Shown here piece by piece: positions 24,005-32,807 of a stretch of 55,909 nt of DNA (the first letter of the stretch is position 1; each line of letters begins with the position of its first letter). The DNA comes from CAZVYJ01 sp964631565 (GTDB lineage: Bacteria; Planctomycetota; Phycisphaerae; SM23-33): the NCBI GenBank assembly GCA_964631565.1, contig CAZVYJ010000018.1, positions 1-55,909 of the forward strand, given 5' to 3'. The translations under genes and the position numbers were made by a program. Below the pieces are notes generated by a model. It saw nothing but the letters and a program-made list of their open reading frames with translations, searched no databases and had not been told where the DNA came from.

Positions 24005-25165
24005 ATGAGACGAAGAAACAGACAAACCGGCTTCGCACTGATACTGGTGCTCATGGCGCTGGTGATGGCGTCCATCCTCGGTCTGAGTTACGTTTCCACT
24101 GCCTCCATCAAGCTCGCCGGCTCAAGCAACCTCAGCCGGGCCAGCCGGGCGAAGTACCTGGCTGAATCAGGCCTGCAGCATGCATTGTACATGCTCAAAG
24201 TAAACAAGGATGCGATGGCGGCCTCTTCAGCGAATAGCCAGTTGGGGCCGTATTATATCGACAACAGCAGCGACAGTTACAGATTCTATGCAATCGTTGA
24301 TCCGGCCGACCCCACGATATACTATCTGTTTGCGGAAGCGACGTCGGGCGGAGTCAAGCAGACGGCGTCCATGAAAGTCCGCCGACTCGACGCGAGGAAA
24401 ACGGTCACGACCCACAGCATGCTTGTCGGTGGGAATGTGGCATGGCTGCCCTCGACGCTCGTCGTCAACGGCGACTTCCACATCAACGGTCATCTGCTGA
24501 ACTGGGCGGCCATTAACGGCGACGCTTCCGCTTCCGGTATCGTGTGGGATCCCAACCGAAAAATCAAAGGCACTTCAACCCAATACGCCGACCCGAAGGA
24601 GATGCCCGGTATAACATGGTCGCAGTACGTTTCGTACAAGCTGGATGGAGTAACATATAGCGCCGAGCAATATAAGAATACCGAAATCAAAAAAGGCGGC
24701 AGTATCACCAGCGGCAAAGCCGTTACGGCAAGCAATCCGGGCGGCGTTATCTATCTCAAGCCCAAGTCAGGCTCGACGGTTACCATTCAAAAAGACGTTG
24801 AGTTCACCGGCACGCTTATTATCGACGGCAATCTTGTGCTCGACGGTTCGAACATACATCTGGAAGCCGTGGAAGGTTATCCGGCGATTGTCGCGTCGGG
24901 CACGATTTATGTCACAAACAACGCGCGGAATGTGACCATCGACGGCCTTGTTCGTTCGTGGGGCGGACTGGCCGCCTACGGCACAACCTCCGGCAGCAGC
25001 ACGGAAATCAACGGCGCGCTCATCAGCGATTACTACGGCTACGACCTGAACCTCTCGGGCAGCCACGTCCTCAATTACGAGGAAGACCGCTGCGGGCTTT
25101 ATGACATTACAGGCGGCAGCACGGGCGGGGCTTCGGTGCAGATACTCGAAACGGCTGACAATTAA
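24005..25165 (+). CDS. GspK/PilX-like pseudopilus tip protein
   Basis: A 386-residue protein. The leader RRRNRQTG precedes FALILVLMALVMASILGL, which has no Glu at mature position 5, as in GspK and PilX. A family motif follows (SRASRAKYLAESGLQHALYML). The large C-terminal part is rich in Gly, Ser, Thr and Val with regular strands such as VNGDFHINGHL, GTLIIDGNLVLDG and ASGTIYVTNNA, suggesting a beta-helix or stacked beta-sheet domain that could bind surface material. The start is the ATG before the basic leader. Upstream the same frame is open for 75 codons, overlapping the previous gene, but there is no ribosome site. It would sit at the tip of the pseudopilus. Confidence 0.83.
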   Translation: MRRRNRQTGFALILVLMALVMASILGLSYVSTASIKLAGSSNLSRASRAKYLAESGLQHALYMLKVNKDAMAASSANSQLGPYYIDNSSDSYRFYAIVDPADPTIYYLFAEATSGGVKQTASMKVRRLDARKTVTTHSMLVGGNVAWLPSTLVVNGDFHINGHLLNWAAINGDASASGIVWDPNRKIKGTSTQYADPKEMPGITWSQYVSYKLDGVTYSAEQYKNTEIKKGGSITSGKAVTASNPGGVIYLKPKSGSTVTIQKDVEFTGTLIIDGNLVLDGSNIHLEAVEGYPAIVASGTIYVTNNARNVTIDGLVRSWGGLAAYGTTSGSSTEINGALISDYYGYDLNLSGSHVLNYEEDRCGLYDITGGSTGGASVQILETADN

Positions 25166-25180
25166 TTCGGAGCAGCAGAT

Positions 25181-25513
25181 ATGAACAATAAAGAGCAGAA
25201 AAAGATGACGGTAAGGGTTGATGGCTATACCAGGGTTTGCCTGACGGCCATAGCTGTCCTGCTGACTGCGCTTGTTATCGGACTTTGGGCGGAAATACCG
25301 GCCTCTGTCGATGCAAGGGCGGCCGAACCTTTCCTGAATACAAGCGCTCAGCGGGAAGAAACAAAAAAGGCCATCGATGGCACTAATGACAGGCTCGACA
25401 AAATAATCGATCTTTTGAAAAGCGGCGAGATAAAAGTGCAGATGGTCGCCTCGGCTCCGGACGCAACTCGCAAGGGAGCGAAAGATGAAGTTCCAACCAC
25501 CCAAAAGAAGTAA
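25181..25513 (+). CDS. Small single-TM protein in the pseudopilin operon
   Basis: A 110-residue protein with one membrane segment near residues 20-40 and a helical, charged C-terminus with TKKAIDGTNDRLDKIIDLLK, which could form a coiled coil. I do not recognise it. It starts 16 bp after the GspK-like gene with GGAG upstream, and its last 29 bases overlap the next pseudopilin gene. Its location suggests an assembly or accessory role at the inner membrane (inference). Confidence 0.72.
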   Translation: MNNKEQKKMTVRVDGYTRVCLTAIAVLLTALVIGLWAEIPASVDARAAEPFLNTSAQREETKKAIDGTNDRLDKIIDLLKSGEIKVQMVASAPDATRKGAKDEVPTTQKK

Positions 25514-25988
25514 GTCCCGGAAGGCATTCACTTTAGCTGAGCTTATCGTAGTTATGTTGATACTGGCCATTTCGGCCGCGGTTGTGCTTCCATACGCCCT
25601 GGGCACGGATGATTTTCAGGTAAGTTCTGCCGCCAGAATGATTACCGCAGACCTGGAATATGCCCAGGACTATGCTATTACCTCCCAAACCCCTGTTACG
25701 GTGACTTTTAACGCATCCGGAGAATCTTACACATTATCTAACGAAAGTGGCCCCCTGATTCATCCGATTACTAAGACTGCGTACACCATAAATTTCGGAT
25801 CACAACGCGGTTTTGACGATGTGGACATCGTTTCCGCCGATTTCGGCGGGAACAGTTCGGTGTCATTTAATGAGATCGGCGAACCGGACAATGCAGGCAC
25901 GATTGTGATCCAGGCCGGCGCAAGTCTCTTTAATGTCGAGGTGGCTGCCGCGACCGGCGAGGTGACGATTGTAGTTGTAAGCCCCTAG
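25485..25988 (+). CDS. Minor pseudopilin, GspH/FimT-like
   Basis: A 167-residue prepilin. The leader ends KSRKA and the helix starts FTLAELIVVMLILAISAAV, with Glu at position 5. The pattern SSAARMITADLEYAQDYAITSQTPVTVTF is the hallmark of GspH/FimT. The C-terminal half has beta-strand character. Ala replaces Gly at -1. It overlaps the small single-TM gene by 29 bases, and the ATG lies within that gene. It completes the set of minor pseudopilins. Confidence 0.87.
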   Translation: MKFQPPKRSKSRKAFTLAELIVVMLILAISAAVVLPYALGTDDFQVSSAARMITADLEYAQDYAITSQTPVTVTFNASGESYTLSNESGPLIHPITKTAYTINFGSQRGFDDVDIVSADFGGNSSVSFNEIGEPDNAGTIVIQAGASLFNVEVAAATGEVTIVVVSP

Positions 25989-26007
25989 TAGAAAGGGACG
26001 TTGGGCA

Positions 26008-27216
26008 ATGATAAACCTGTTGCTGCGAAAGAAACACTGGCCCATAGCACTGGATATAGGCACCGACAGCATCAAGATGCTCCAGATGCACCAGGTCGGT
26101 CAGTCTGTCAATGTGTGCGCGTCGGGTCGCTGGCGGCTGCCGGATTCCGCAGGCGCCGATGAGTCGCAGATACGAAAACACCTGGTGATGGCTGTTCGTG
26201 AAATGCTCCGAAGCGGAGGTTTTCACGGGCGGCGAGTTGTCAGTGCACTTCCCTGTCGAAAACTCACCATAAAAAATATGCGTCTGCCGCACATGTCGGA
26301 CGACGAGCTTAAAAAGGCCGTCATGTGGGAAGCCAGAGAGCGGTTCGGATTCAATATCGAACCCGACCGGCTGGCGTATCTCAATGCCGGGCAGATTCGT
26401 CAGGAAGGCGATGTCCGTGATGAGATAATCGTCATAGCCGCTCCCAGCGAGACAGTTCAGGACCACCTGGAGCTTCTGAACGAAATGGGACTCAGACCGG
26501 AGCACATCGAACCGGAACCTGTTGCGTTGTTCCGCGTCTTCGAACGATACCTCAGGCGCCAGGCTGACGAAAGTGCAGTCAGCGTGATTGTCGATGTCGG
26601 CATGGGATCGACGCGTGTGCTCGTGGCCCGCGGCAGACAGATCGTGTTCATTAAGGAAATCGAAATCGGCGGCAAAAAATTTATAGACGCCGTCGCCAAG
26701 AGGCTGAAACTCACCCGCGAAGAAGCGAACGACCTTCGCATGCGGGCGATGCGGGAGAACCCGCACCGGGCGAATCCCTCGTCAGTTGAAGAAGCCGGGC
26801 CTGATTCACTGGGTGAATCCATCACTGAAAATAAAGGCGACGGCAAGGCCGATTCCATCCAGTGGACGCTTCGCGACGCGATTCGTGGCGAAGTGGAAGC
26901 GCTGGCCAGGGAAGTATCGCTTTGCCTCCGCTACTGTGCGGTGACGTTCCGCGGGCTGAGACCGAAGAATATCTGCCTGACCGGCGGCGAAGCTTACGAC
27001 ACGGCGCTGGTTGAGCTTCTCAGCGAGAATCTTTCGCTGCCGTGCAAAGTGGCTCAGCCGCTGAAAGGCATAGACGTTTCGTCCGTGGACCTCGGCGCCG
27101 ACCGTCGCGGAACATTGAATGAATGGGCTGTATGTGCGGGCCTGGCTTTCAGGGACATAGCGATGCCTGCACTAGTGGGCGAGGCTGAAAATGGACAAGA
27201 TAGACTTTCTGCCTGA
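26008..27216 (+). CDS. pilM: PilM-like actin-fold assembly protein
   Basis: A 402-residue cytoplasmic protein with an actin-like fold. The N-terminal WPIALDIGTDSIKMLQM is the PilM nucleotide-binding phosphate loop; VSVIVDVGMGSTRVLVARG is the second phosphate loop and NICLTGGEAYD is near the adenosine region. In type IV pili PilM binds the cytoplasmic tail of PilN and links the platform to the ATPases. A Pro/Ser/Glu-rich insert near residues 253-285 is not usual and may be a flexible loop. Its end overlaps pilN by 26 bases, indicating translational coupling. Confidence 0.88.
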   Translation: MINLLLRKKHWPIALDIGTDSIKMLQMHQVGQSVNVCASGRWRLPDSAGADESQIRKHLVMAVREMLRSGGFHGRRVVSALPCRKLTIKNMRLPHMSDDELKKAVMWEARERFGFNIEPDRLAYLNAGQIRQEGDVRDEIIVIAAPSETVQDHLELLNEMGLRPEHIEPEPVALFRVFERYLRRQADESAVSVIVDVGMGSTRVLVARGRQIVFIKEIEIGGKKFIDAVAKRLKLTREEANDLRMRAMRENPHRANPSSVEEAGPDSLGESITENKGDGKADSIQWTLRDAIRGEVEALAREVSLCLRYCAVTFRGLRPKNICLTGGEAYDTALVELLSENLSLPCKVAQPLKGIDVSSVDLGADRRGTLNEWAVCAGLAFRDIAMPALVGEAENGQDRLSA

Positions 27217-27817
27217 ACGTATTAAGACCCAGCGAGTCCGCAGACGTCGCCTGATTCGCGAAGGGTATCTCATTGCGCTGTGCGTGTTGGCGCTGGCTGT
27301 GCTCGGCTTTGTCAGGCAGGGTCGCATAAAGGAAGCCATGGCCGAGAAGCAGATGCTCGAAGACCGGGCGACCAACATTAAAAATCAGCTCAACCTGCTT
27401 GATGTTCTTCAGAAGCAGCAGGCCGACCTGATGACGATGAAGCGAATCGACGAGAAGCTCGGCAGCAGCGTCAACGCACTGTATACGATGGCGGAGCTTG
27501 GCCGCATCCAGCCTGCCGGAATGGTTCTTCGCAAGTTTGAACTTGAAACGATGGCCGTTCGGGTGCCTGTGAGCGAGCTTAACGTCTCGGCCAGGGCGGC
27601 GGATGCCGACGGCAGGGCGCAAAAGGAAAAAATTGTCACTCGCGTTCGCCTCACGATAACCGGACTTGCGCCGACTGATGTCGATATTGCGAACTTTATC
27701 GGGCAGATGTCCGCAAGCCCGCTTTTTGAAAAGGTCAACATGGGCTACGCCAAGAACATCGAGTTCCGTGGCCGAAACGCCAGGGAGTTCCAGGCGAGCT
27801 GCTATCTGGTCCGTTAA
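27191..27817 (+). CDS. pilN: PilN-like inner-membrane alignment protein
   Basis: A 208-residue bitopic membrane protein. The short cytoplasmic N-terminus MDKIDFLPERIK matches the PilN motif (INLLP-x-R) that docks to PilM. A membrane segment near residues 28-44 follows, then a coiled coil (QGRIKEAMAEKQMLEDRATN) and a ferredoxin-like periplasmic domain. The ATG lies in the end of pilM. With PilO and the following GspC/PilP-like protein it should form the periplasmic bridge to the secretin. Confidence 0.86.
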   Translation: MDKIDFLPERIKTQRVRRRRLIREGYLIALCVLALAVLGFVRQGRIKEAMAEKQMLEDRATNIKNQLNLLDVLQKQQADLMTMKRIDEKLGSSVNALYTMAELGRIQPAGMVLRKFELETMAVRVPVSELNVSARAADADGRAQKEKIVTRVRLTITGLAPTDVDIANFIGQMSASPLFEKVNMGYAKNIEFRGRNAREFQASCYLVR

Positions 27818-27833
27818 CGACGCAGGGATAGAA

Positions 27834-28367
27834 ATGATACGCATCAATAAAGACAGTTATATAATGATTGGCATACTGGCGGTTATCGTGATTGTCGCGA
27901 TAGTCGCCGTCTATATGCCTCAGAGCCGCAAGCTCAAGAATCTGCGGGCGGACATAACCACCTGTAAACGCGAAATGGAATCAGAGGCACAGAAGGCTTC
28001 GGTGGTTCCGGCCCTGCTTCGCGAAGTTAACGCCCTCAAAAGCCGCTACAAGAATTTCGACCGCCGCCTGCCCAAGAGCAAAGAGCTGGCGGGGTTCCTT
28101 CGCGATATCAGCAGCGAACTCGCCAGCGAACCGAATATCGTCAGCGAGTCTTACACCACCGCCAGTCCGACCAGGGAAGAGCTTTTCCACAAGCTGCCTA
28201 TCCAGATGCGCATGAAAGGCTCATATATCGCACTGGCGAATTTCATGAATCGTATTTCAAACATGGAACGCCTTACGCGCGTCGAGAAGCTTTCGATAAC
28301 GGCCTCTGACGACAGCGGCGATCTCAATATCGACATGCAGTTGAACATTTACTTTACAGAGAACTAA
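27834..28367 (+). CDS. pilO: PilO-like inner-membrane alignment protein
   Basis: A 177-residue bitopic protein: membrane segment near residues 10-28, then a coiled-coil stretch (SRKLKNLRADITTCKREME) and a C-terminal ferredoxin-like domain with LPIQMRMKGSYIALANFMNRISN, a pattern typical of PilO. It follows pilN after 16 bases. The start is an ATG with GGGATAGAA in front. It pairs with PilN in the known systems. Confidence 0.87.
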   Translation: MIRINKDSYIMIGILAVIVIVAIVAVYMPQSRKLKNLRADITTCKREMESEAQKASVVPALLREVNALKSRYKNFDRRLPKSKELAGFLRDISSELASEPNIVSESYTTASPTREELFHKLPIQMRMKGSYIALANFMNRISNMERLTRVEKLSITASDDSGDLNIDMQLNIYFTEN

Positions 28368-28390
28368 CGGCCTGGAACAGGGTGAACCGT

Positions 28391-29044
28391 ATGAACGTGC
28401 CTAATTGGAAACAAAGACTTACCGCCGAGATGAAGCGAGACAAGAAGAAGACCGCTCTGCTGGCGATCCTCTGTATCGTTGCCGGAATAGTAATCGGCCG
28501 GGTTATCATAAAGCAGTTCTCGCCTTCAAAGGCGAATGCCGCAGGCAAGTCTTCCGCCGCGACGGCAGCGCCTTCGGATTCGGCATCGAAGATAATATCG
28601 CCGCCGGCGGAATCGAGCGACGACCAGGGCGACAATTCGAAAAAGTTGCGGGAATATATCGCCAGGCTGGACACGAAGGTTTCCCGCGACATCTTCCTGC
28701 CCGACGAGAGCGTTTTCCCGCCGCGAGTAGAAAAGAAAATCGAACCTCCGAGCGTGAAGCTGGAAAATGAAGGCCCGTCCGAGGAAGAAAAGCTCGAGGC
28801 CAGAAAGAAAATCGTTCTCGCGCAGGCTCAGGCGCTGACTCTTCAGAGCACGATAGTTTCGGCGACTCCGACCGCGATGATCAACGACCGCGTGCTTCGC
28901 AAGGGCGACACGATAAGCGGTTTCGAGGTCGTCGAGATAACGCCGCGAACGTGCTCGCTTATGAAAGACGAGATAACGGTAATACTTGGCATGAAAGGCC
29001 AATCCATTGATAACTCGCCTCAAGAGGCGAACGACGGCGACTAA
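28391..29044 (+). CDS. GspC/PilP-like periplasmic linker
   Basis: A 217-residue protein with one N-terminal membrane segment (about 22-38), a Ser/Ala/Pro-rich linker, the motif SRDIFLP near residue 100, and a C-terminal domain (LQSTIVSATPTAMINDRVLRKGD split by turns, then GFEVVEITPRTCSLMKD) that resembles the homology region of GspC and the beta-domain of PilP. These proteins connect the inner-membrane platform to the N-domains of the secretin. The ATG is preferred over a GTG three codons upstream because AGGGTGA lies six bases before it. Confidence 0.78.
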   Translation: MNVPNWKQRLTAEMKRDKKKTALLAILCIVAGIVIGRVIIKQFSPSKANAAGKSSAATAAPSDSASKIISPPAESSDDQGDNSKKLREYIARLDTKVSRDIFLPDESVFPPRVEKKIEPPSVKLENEGPSEEEKLEARKKIVLAQAQALTLQSTIVSATPTAMINDRVLRKGDTISGFEVVEITPRTCSLMKDEITVILGMKGQSIDNSPQEANDGD

Positions 29045-29106
29045 AAAACCTAGTAGTAAATTTCTGCCGCTGCAGAAGCGGCGGAAACCTAGTAAGGAGC
29101 TACATC

Positions 29107-31440
29107 ATGTTTCAGTTGAACAGACTCAAGCCTATGGCGACGGCATTTTGCCTGGCGGCGGTCCTTGTTGTGAGTTTAACGGCCTTCGGGCAGGAGAAGC
29201 CTCCTGCTGATGCCGAAACGGTAAGACTCACGGATCTCGCAAACGAAACCGGGCAGAATGCGGAAGATCAGGCCGAATCTTCAGCCACCGCACCAGAGGA
29301 ACCTGCCGCAGAATCCGACGGAGCAGCCGTTGAAACAACTGCCGACGAATCGCCGGAAGCCTCCGAAGAACCTGCAGCGGTTACGGAAACACCACCGGTG
29401 GAAACCACTCCGGTAGAAACTGCTCCGGTGGAAACTACCCCCGTGGAGACTACTCCGGTAGAGACCACTCCTGTTGAAACTACTCCTGTAGAACCGGAAA
29501 CGATACAGTCTGAGACAGGAACCGGCGAAACGCCGGCGACGGCCGAAAAGCCCGAGAAAAAACCCGCCGACGAAGAAGGGCCTATGGAAGGCGTAAGCGG
29601 AACATTGGGGTTTAATGAATCCGGCGTCATTCCGGAAATTCATTTCCAGGAAACCGACCTGAGGAAAGTGCTCCAGTTCCTGAACACCGAAGGCCGCAAG
29701 AATATCATCGCCACAAGGGAAGTCAGCGGCATGGTGACCGCCGACCTTTATAACGTGACCTTCATGGAGGCCCTTGATGCGGTGCTGAACTCGGCCGGTT
29801 TCGTCTACGTCGAGAAGGGCGACTTTATCTATGTTTATACGCCCAAGCAGCTGGAAGAAATCAACAAGGCGCAGCGCAAGATGTCCGTGCGGATATTCAG
29901 GCTGTCCTATGTGACCGCCAGCGACGCCCAGAAGCTGATAAACCCGGCCCTGTCGGATGAGGGCACGGTGGCCATTACCCCCGCTGCGAGCATGGGTATT
30001 TCCACCAGTTCGACCGATGCCGGCGGCAACGCCCACGCCAGCGATGACGTACTGGTCGTCCGCGATTACGAGGAAAACCTCCATCGGATCGAGAAGATTA
30101 TCCGCGAACTGGACGTCAAGCCGGAACAGGTTCTCATCGAGGCCACCATTCTCCGGGCGACTCTGACCGAGAGCAACGCCTTGGGCATAGATTTCAATGC
30201 GCTTGCCGGCATGGACTTCGAGTCGATGAACTCGACCAGCAACGGCCTGCAGTCGATGACCACCGGCGAAGTGTCCGGTTCAAATTTGAATACCGACGCA
30301 TCCGGCACGTTCAGAACAGACTTCAACTCGGCTATAACCGGCGGAGGCCTGACCGTCGGTTTTGTAAGCAACGAAATATCGTTCTTTATCCGCGCTATTG
30401 AAAGCGTCACGGATGTAACCGTCCTGGCCAATCCGAAGCTGCTGGTTCTTAACAAGCAGCGCGGCGAGGTGATGATCGGCAACCGTGACGGTTACCTGAC
30501 CACGACGGTTACCGAAACCGTTGCGACCCAGACCGTGCAGTTCCTGGAAACAGGCACCCGCCTGATCGTCAGGCCTTACATAGGCAAGAACGGCTACGTG
30601 CGAATGGAAATACATCCGGAAGATTCATCCGGCAGCGTGGAAGAAGTCGGCACGAGCGTGCTGCCCAGCGAAACCACCACGGAAGTCACATCGAACGTTC
30701 TCGTGAGAGACGGCCACACCATCGTCATCGGCGGTCTGTTCCGCGAGAGAACCAACAACGGCAGGGCGCAGGTGCCGATGATCGGCAACATTCCGTATAT
30801 GGGCACGCTGTTCAGAAGGACGACGGACGGCACGACCCGTGAAGAAGTAATCATCCTGATTACTCCGCACATAGTTGAGCAGGAAGTTGACGAAGCCGTC
30901 AGCGAGCAGATCAAGGACGACGTTGAACGATTCCGCGTCGGCCAGAGAAAAGGCATGATGTGGTTCGGCAGAGAGCGTCTTGCACAGAGCAACCTCCGTG
31001 CGGCGCGTCGTGCGCTGAGCGAAGGCGATCACGGCATGGCGTTGTGGTATGTGGATGCCGCACTGGCGCTGGAGCCGCGAATGATAGAGGCCATCAATCT
31101 GAAAGAACGCCTGACCGAGAAGGCGTACTGGTCCGACGAGTATCGCTATTCTTCGACCAAGTACATCATTCAGAGGATGATTATGAATGAACTCGGCCTG
31201 CCCGACACTCAGATGATCCCGCCGGAAAAGCCGCGCGACGCCAAGGACCTTGACCCGGCGGTGCAGAAGGCTTTCGGCATGAAGCCGCTCATCGAGGAGC
31301 CTCTGCCGGGCGATCAAACTCCTGCAAAATCGGAACTTAAGACGGATAGCAATACATCCGAAATAAATAAAGGCGACGATGACGACAGCGGCGCCGAAAG
31401 CACCGAAAAGCCTGCTGAAGAGCAGCCTGCCGGCTCGTAA
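29107..31440 (+). CDS. Secretin, PilQ/GspD-like
   Basis: A 777-residue outer-membrane channel protein. Signal peptide near residues 1-28 (AAVLVVSLTAFGQ), then a Glu/Ala-rich linker with about seven tandem copies of V-E-T-T/A-P, an N0/STN-like domain (IHFQETDLRKVLQFLNTEG), an N1/N3-type domain, and the C-terminal secretin core (VTVLANPKLLVLNKQRGEVM, VRDGHTIVIGGLFRE, VPMIGNIPYMGTLFR, EEVIILITPHIV). After the core a further 190 residues include a helical pair of TPR type (RAARRALSEGDHGMALWYVD) and a Pro/Glu/Ser tail. A strong AAGGAG site precedes the ATG. It forms the exit pore of the pilus or secretion machine. Confidence 0.93.
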   Translation: MFQLNRLKPMATAFCLAAVLVVSLTAFGQEKPPADAETVRLTDLANETGQNAEDQAESSATAPEEPAAESDGAAVETTADESPEASEEPAAVTETPPVETTPVETAPVETTPVETTPVETTPVETTPVEPETIQSETGTGETPATAEKPEKKPADEEGPMEGVSGTLGFNESGVIPEIHFQETDLRKVLQFLNTEGRKNIIATREVSGMVTADLYNVTFMEALDAVLNSAGFVYVEKGDFIYVYTPKQLEEINKAQRKMSVRIFRLSYVTASDAQKLINPALSDEGTVAITPAASMGISTSSTDAGGNAHASDDVLVVRDYEENLHRIEKIIRELDVKPEQVLIEATILRATLTESNALGIDFNALAGMDFESMNSTSNGLQSMTTGEVSGSNLNTDASGTFRTDFNSAITGGGLTVGFVSNEISFFIRAIESVTDVTVLANPKLLVLNKQRGEVMIGNRDGYLTTTVTETVATQTVQFLETGTRLIVRPYIGKNGYVRMEIHPEDSSGSVEEVGTSVLPSETTTEVTSNVLVRDGHTIVIGGLFRERTNNGRAQVPMIGNIPYMGTLFRRTTDGTTREEVIILITPHIVEQEVDEAVSEQIKDDVERFRVGQRKGMMWFGRERLAQSNLRAARRALSEGDHGMALWYVDAALALEPRMIEAINLKERLTEKAYWSDEYRYSSTKYIIQRMIMNELGLPDTQMIPPEKPRDAKDLDPAVQKAFGMKPLIEEPLPGDQTPAKSELKTDSNTSEINKGDDDDSGAESTEKPAEEQPAGS

Positions 31441-31530
31441 CGTCTGTTTTTTTGGCCAGTTATGTCAATTTGGGCAATTTAGTTAAACCTGGTAAGGAAC
31501 ACCCAGGAGCCAGCCATAAGGAGCTTGGCC

Positions 31531-32724
31531 ATGAAAAAAATAATAACAGCAGTAATTGTTTTAGCGGTTTTGGCCGGTTGCAACATGTCATCCGTGCCGG
31601 AAGCCAAAAAGGAAGCGTACAAGCGATGGTATAACACCCGCGCCAGGATGCTTTGCAGTGTCGCCGAGGAGCATCTCAAGGTCGGGCAGTTGAAGAAGGC
31701 CCACAATCGCGCCATGGAAGCCCTCAGTCTCGACAAGGATCTTAACGAGGCGCGGATTGTTCTCGCCAAGGTCTGCATCGAGCAGGGCGAATATGACACG
31801 GCCATTGCCGAGCTGACAACGGTTCAGGAAGCGGCTCCTGCTTCGTCCGAAGTTTATTATCTTCTCGGCGTGGCCCTGGAAAAACGCGGCAGATACGAAG
31901 AAGCCCTCCAGAGTTATCGCCATGCCTATGCAATTGACGACAGCAACATTTCCCCGGTGATAGCGGCTGCCGAGGTGCTTGTGGCGATGAATCGCGTTCA
32001 AGAGGCCCAGCTTTATATCGAAAGCTACATGGTCAGGGCTTATGACGATCCCGGCATGTATGAAATCGCCGGCCGACTTGCAATGATGCGGAATCAGTAC
32101 GACAAGGCCGCCGATTATTTCGAGCAGGCGTCGGACCTTGACTGCCGCAATGTCCGTTATCGCGAGGCGCTGGGGCGGGCCAGATTTTTCTCCGGCAATT
32201 ACCGCAAGGCTTTGAGCGTTTTCGAGGGCCTGGAGGAAGAAAAGGATTACGTTGCGCAGGCATGGCTGTACACGATGCAGGGCGACTGCTGCATGGCCCT
32301 GGGGCGCATGCAGGACGCGCTGGCTTTATATCAGCAGGCCAGCAGACTGGACAAAACGTCGCCGGGCATATGGACCAGCATGGCCAAGGCTGCAATGGCT
32401 TTGAACGACGCTCCGCGGGCGATTCTGTCCGCCCGCCAGGCGCTGCAGCTTGACGCCAACAGCTTGGACGCCGTCATTATTCTGGGTTACGCGCTGCTCA
32501 AGAATCACCAGACGACCCGCGCAATCAGCGTGCTGACGCAGGCGACGTCGGTTCATCCTGACAGCAGCATCATCTATTGCGTGCTCGGCATGGCGCACGC
32601 CCAGGGCGGCGATTTCGAGCTGGCTAGCAAATGCTACTCCCGCGCACTCAGCATTGAGCCTGACAATCAGCTTGCCAAGACTCTTGTTGAGGGCGGCGCT
32701 ACAAGACTTTCTAAAACAAATTAA
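31531..32724 (+). CDS. TPR lipoprotein, possible secretin pilotin
   Basis: A 397-residue lipoprotein. The signal ends LAVLAGC, so Cys at residue 17 should be lipidated. The rest is a chain of about nine TPR units, e.g. KKAHNRAMEALSLDKDLNEA, ALEKRGRYEEALQSYRHAYA and FELASKCYSRALSIEPDNQL. In type IV pili a TPR lipoprotein (PilW/PilF) is needed for secretin assembly; gene order right after the secretin fits that job but it is longer than PilF. Start at the ATG seven bases after AAGGAG. It is the last envelope gene before the signalling genes. Confidence 0.87.
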   Translation: MKKIITAVIVLAVLAGCNMSSVPEAKKEAYKRWYNTRARMLCSVAEEHLKVGQLKKAHNRAMEALSLDKDLNEARIVLAKVCIEQGEYDTAIAELTTVQEAAPASSEVYYLLGVALEKRGRYEEALQSYRHAYAIDDSNISPVIAAAEVLVAMNRVQEAQLYIESYMVRAYDDPGMYEIAGRLAMMRNQYDKAADYFEQASDLDCRNVRYREALGRARFFSGNYRKALSVFEGLEEEKDYVAQAWLYTMQGDCCMALGRMQDALALYQQASRLDKTSPGIWTSMAKAAMALNDAPRAILSARQALQLDANSLDAVIILGYALLKNHQTTRAISVLTQATSVHPDSSIIYCVLGMAHAQGGDFELASKCYSRALSIEPDNQLAKTLVEGGATRLSKTN

Positions 32725-32807
32725 ACGTGAGGTTGGAAGAAACGCCCGGGCTGCACACGCCTGGCGGGTGCAGTTATGGACGCAGCAAAAGCTGACAGGA
32801 GGCGGAT

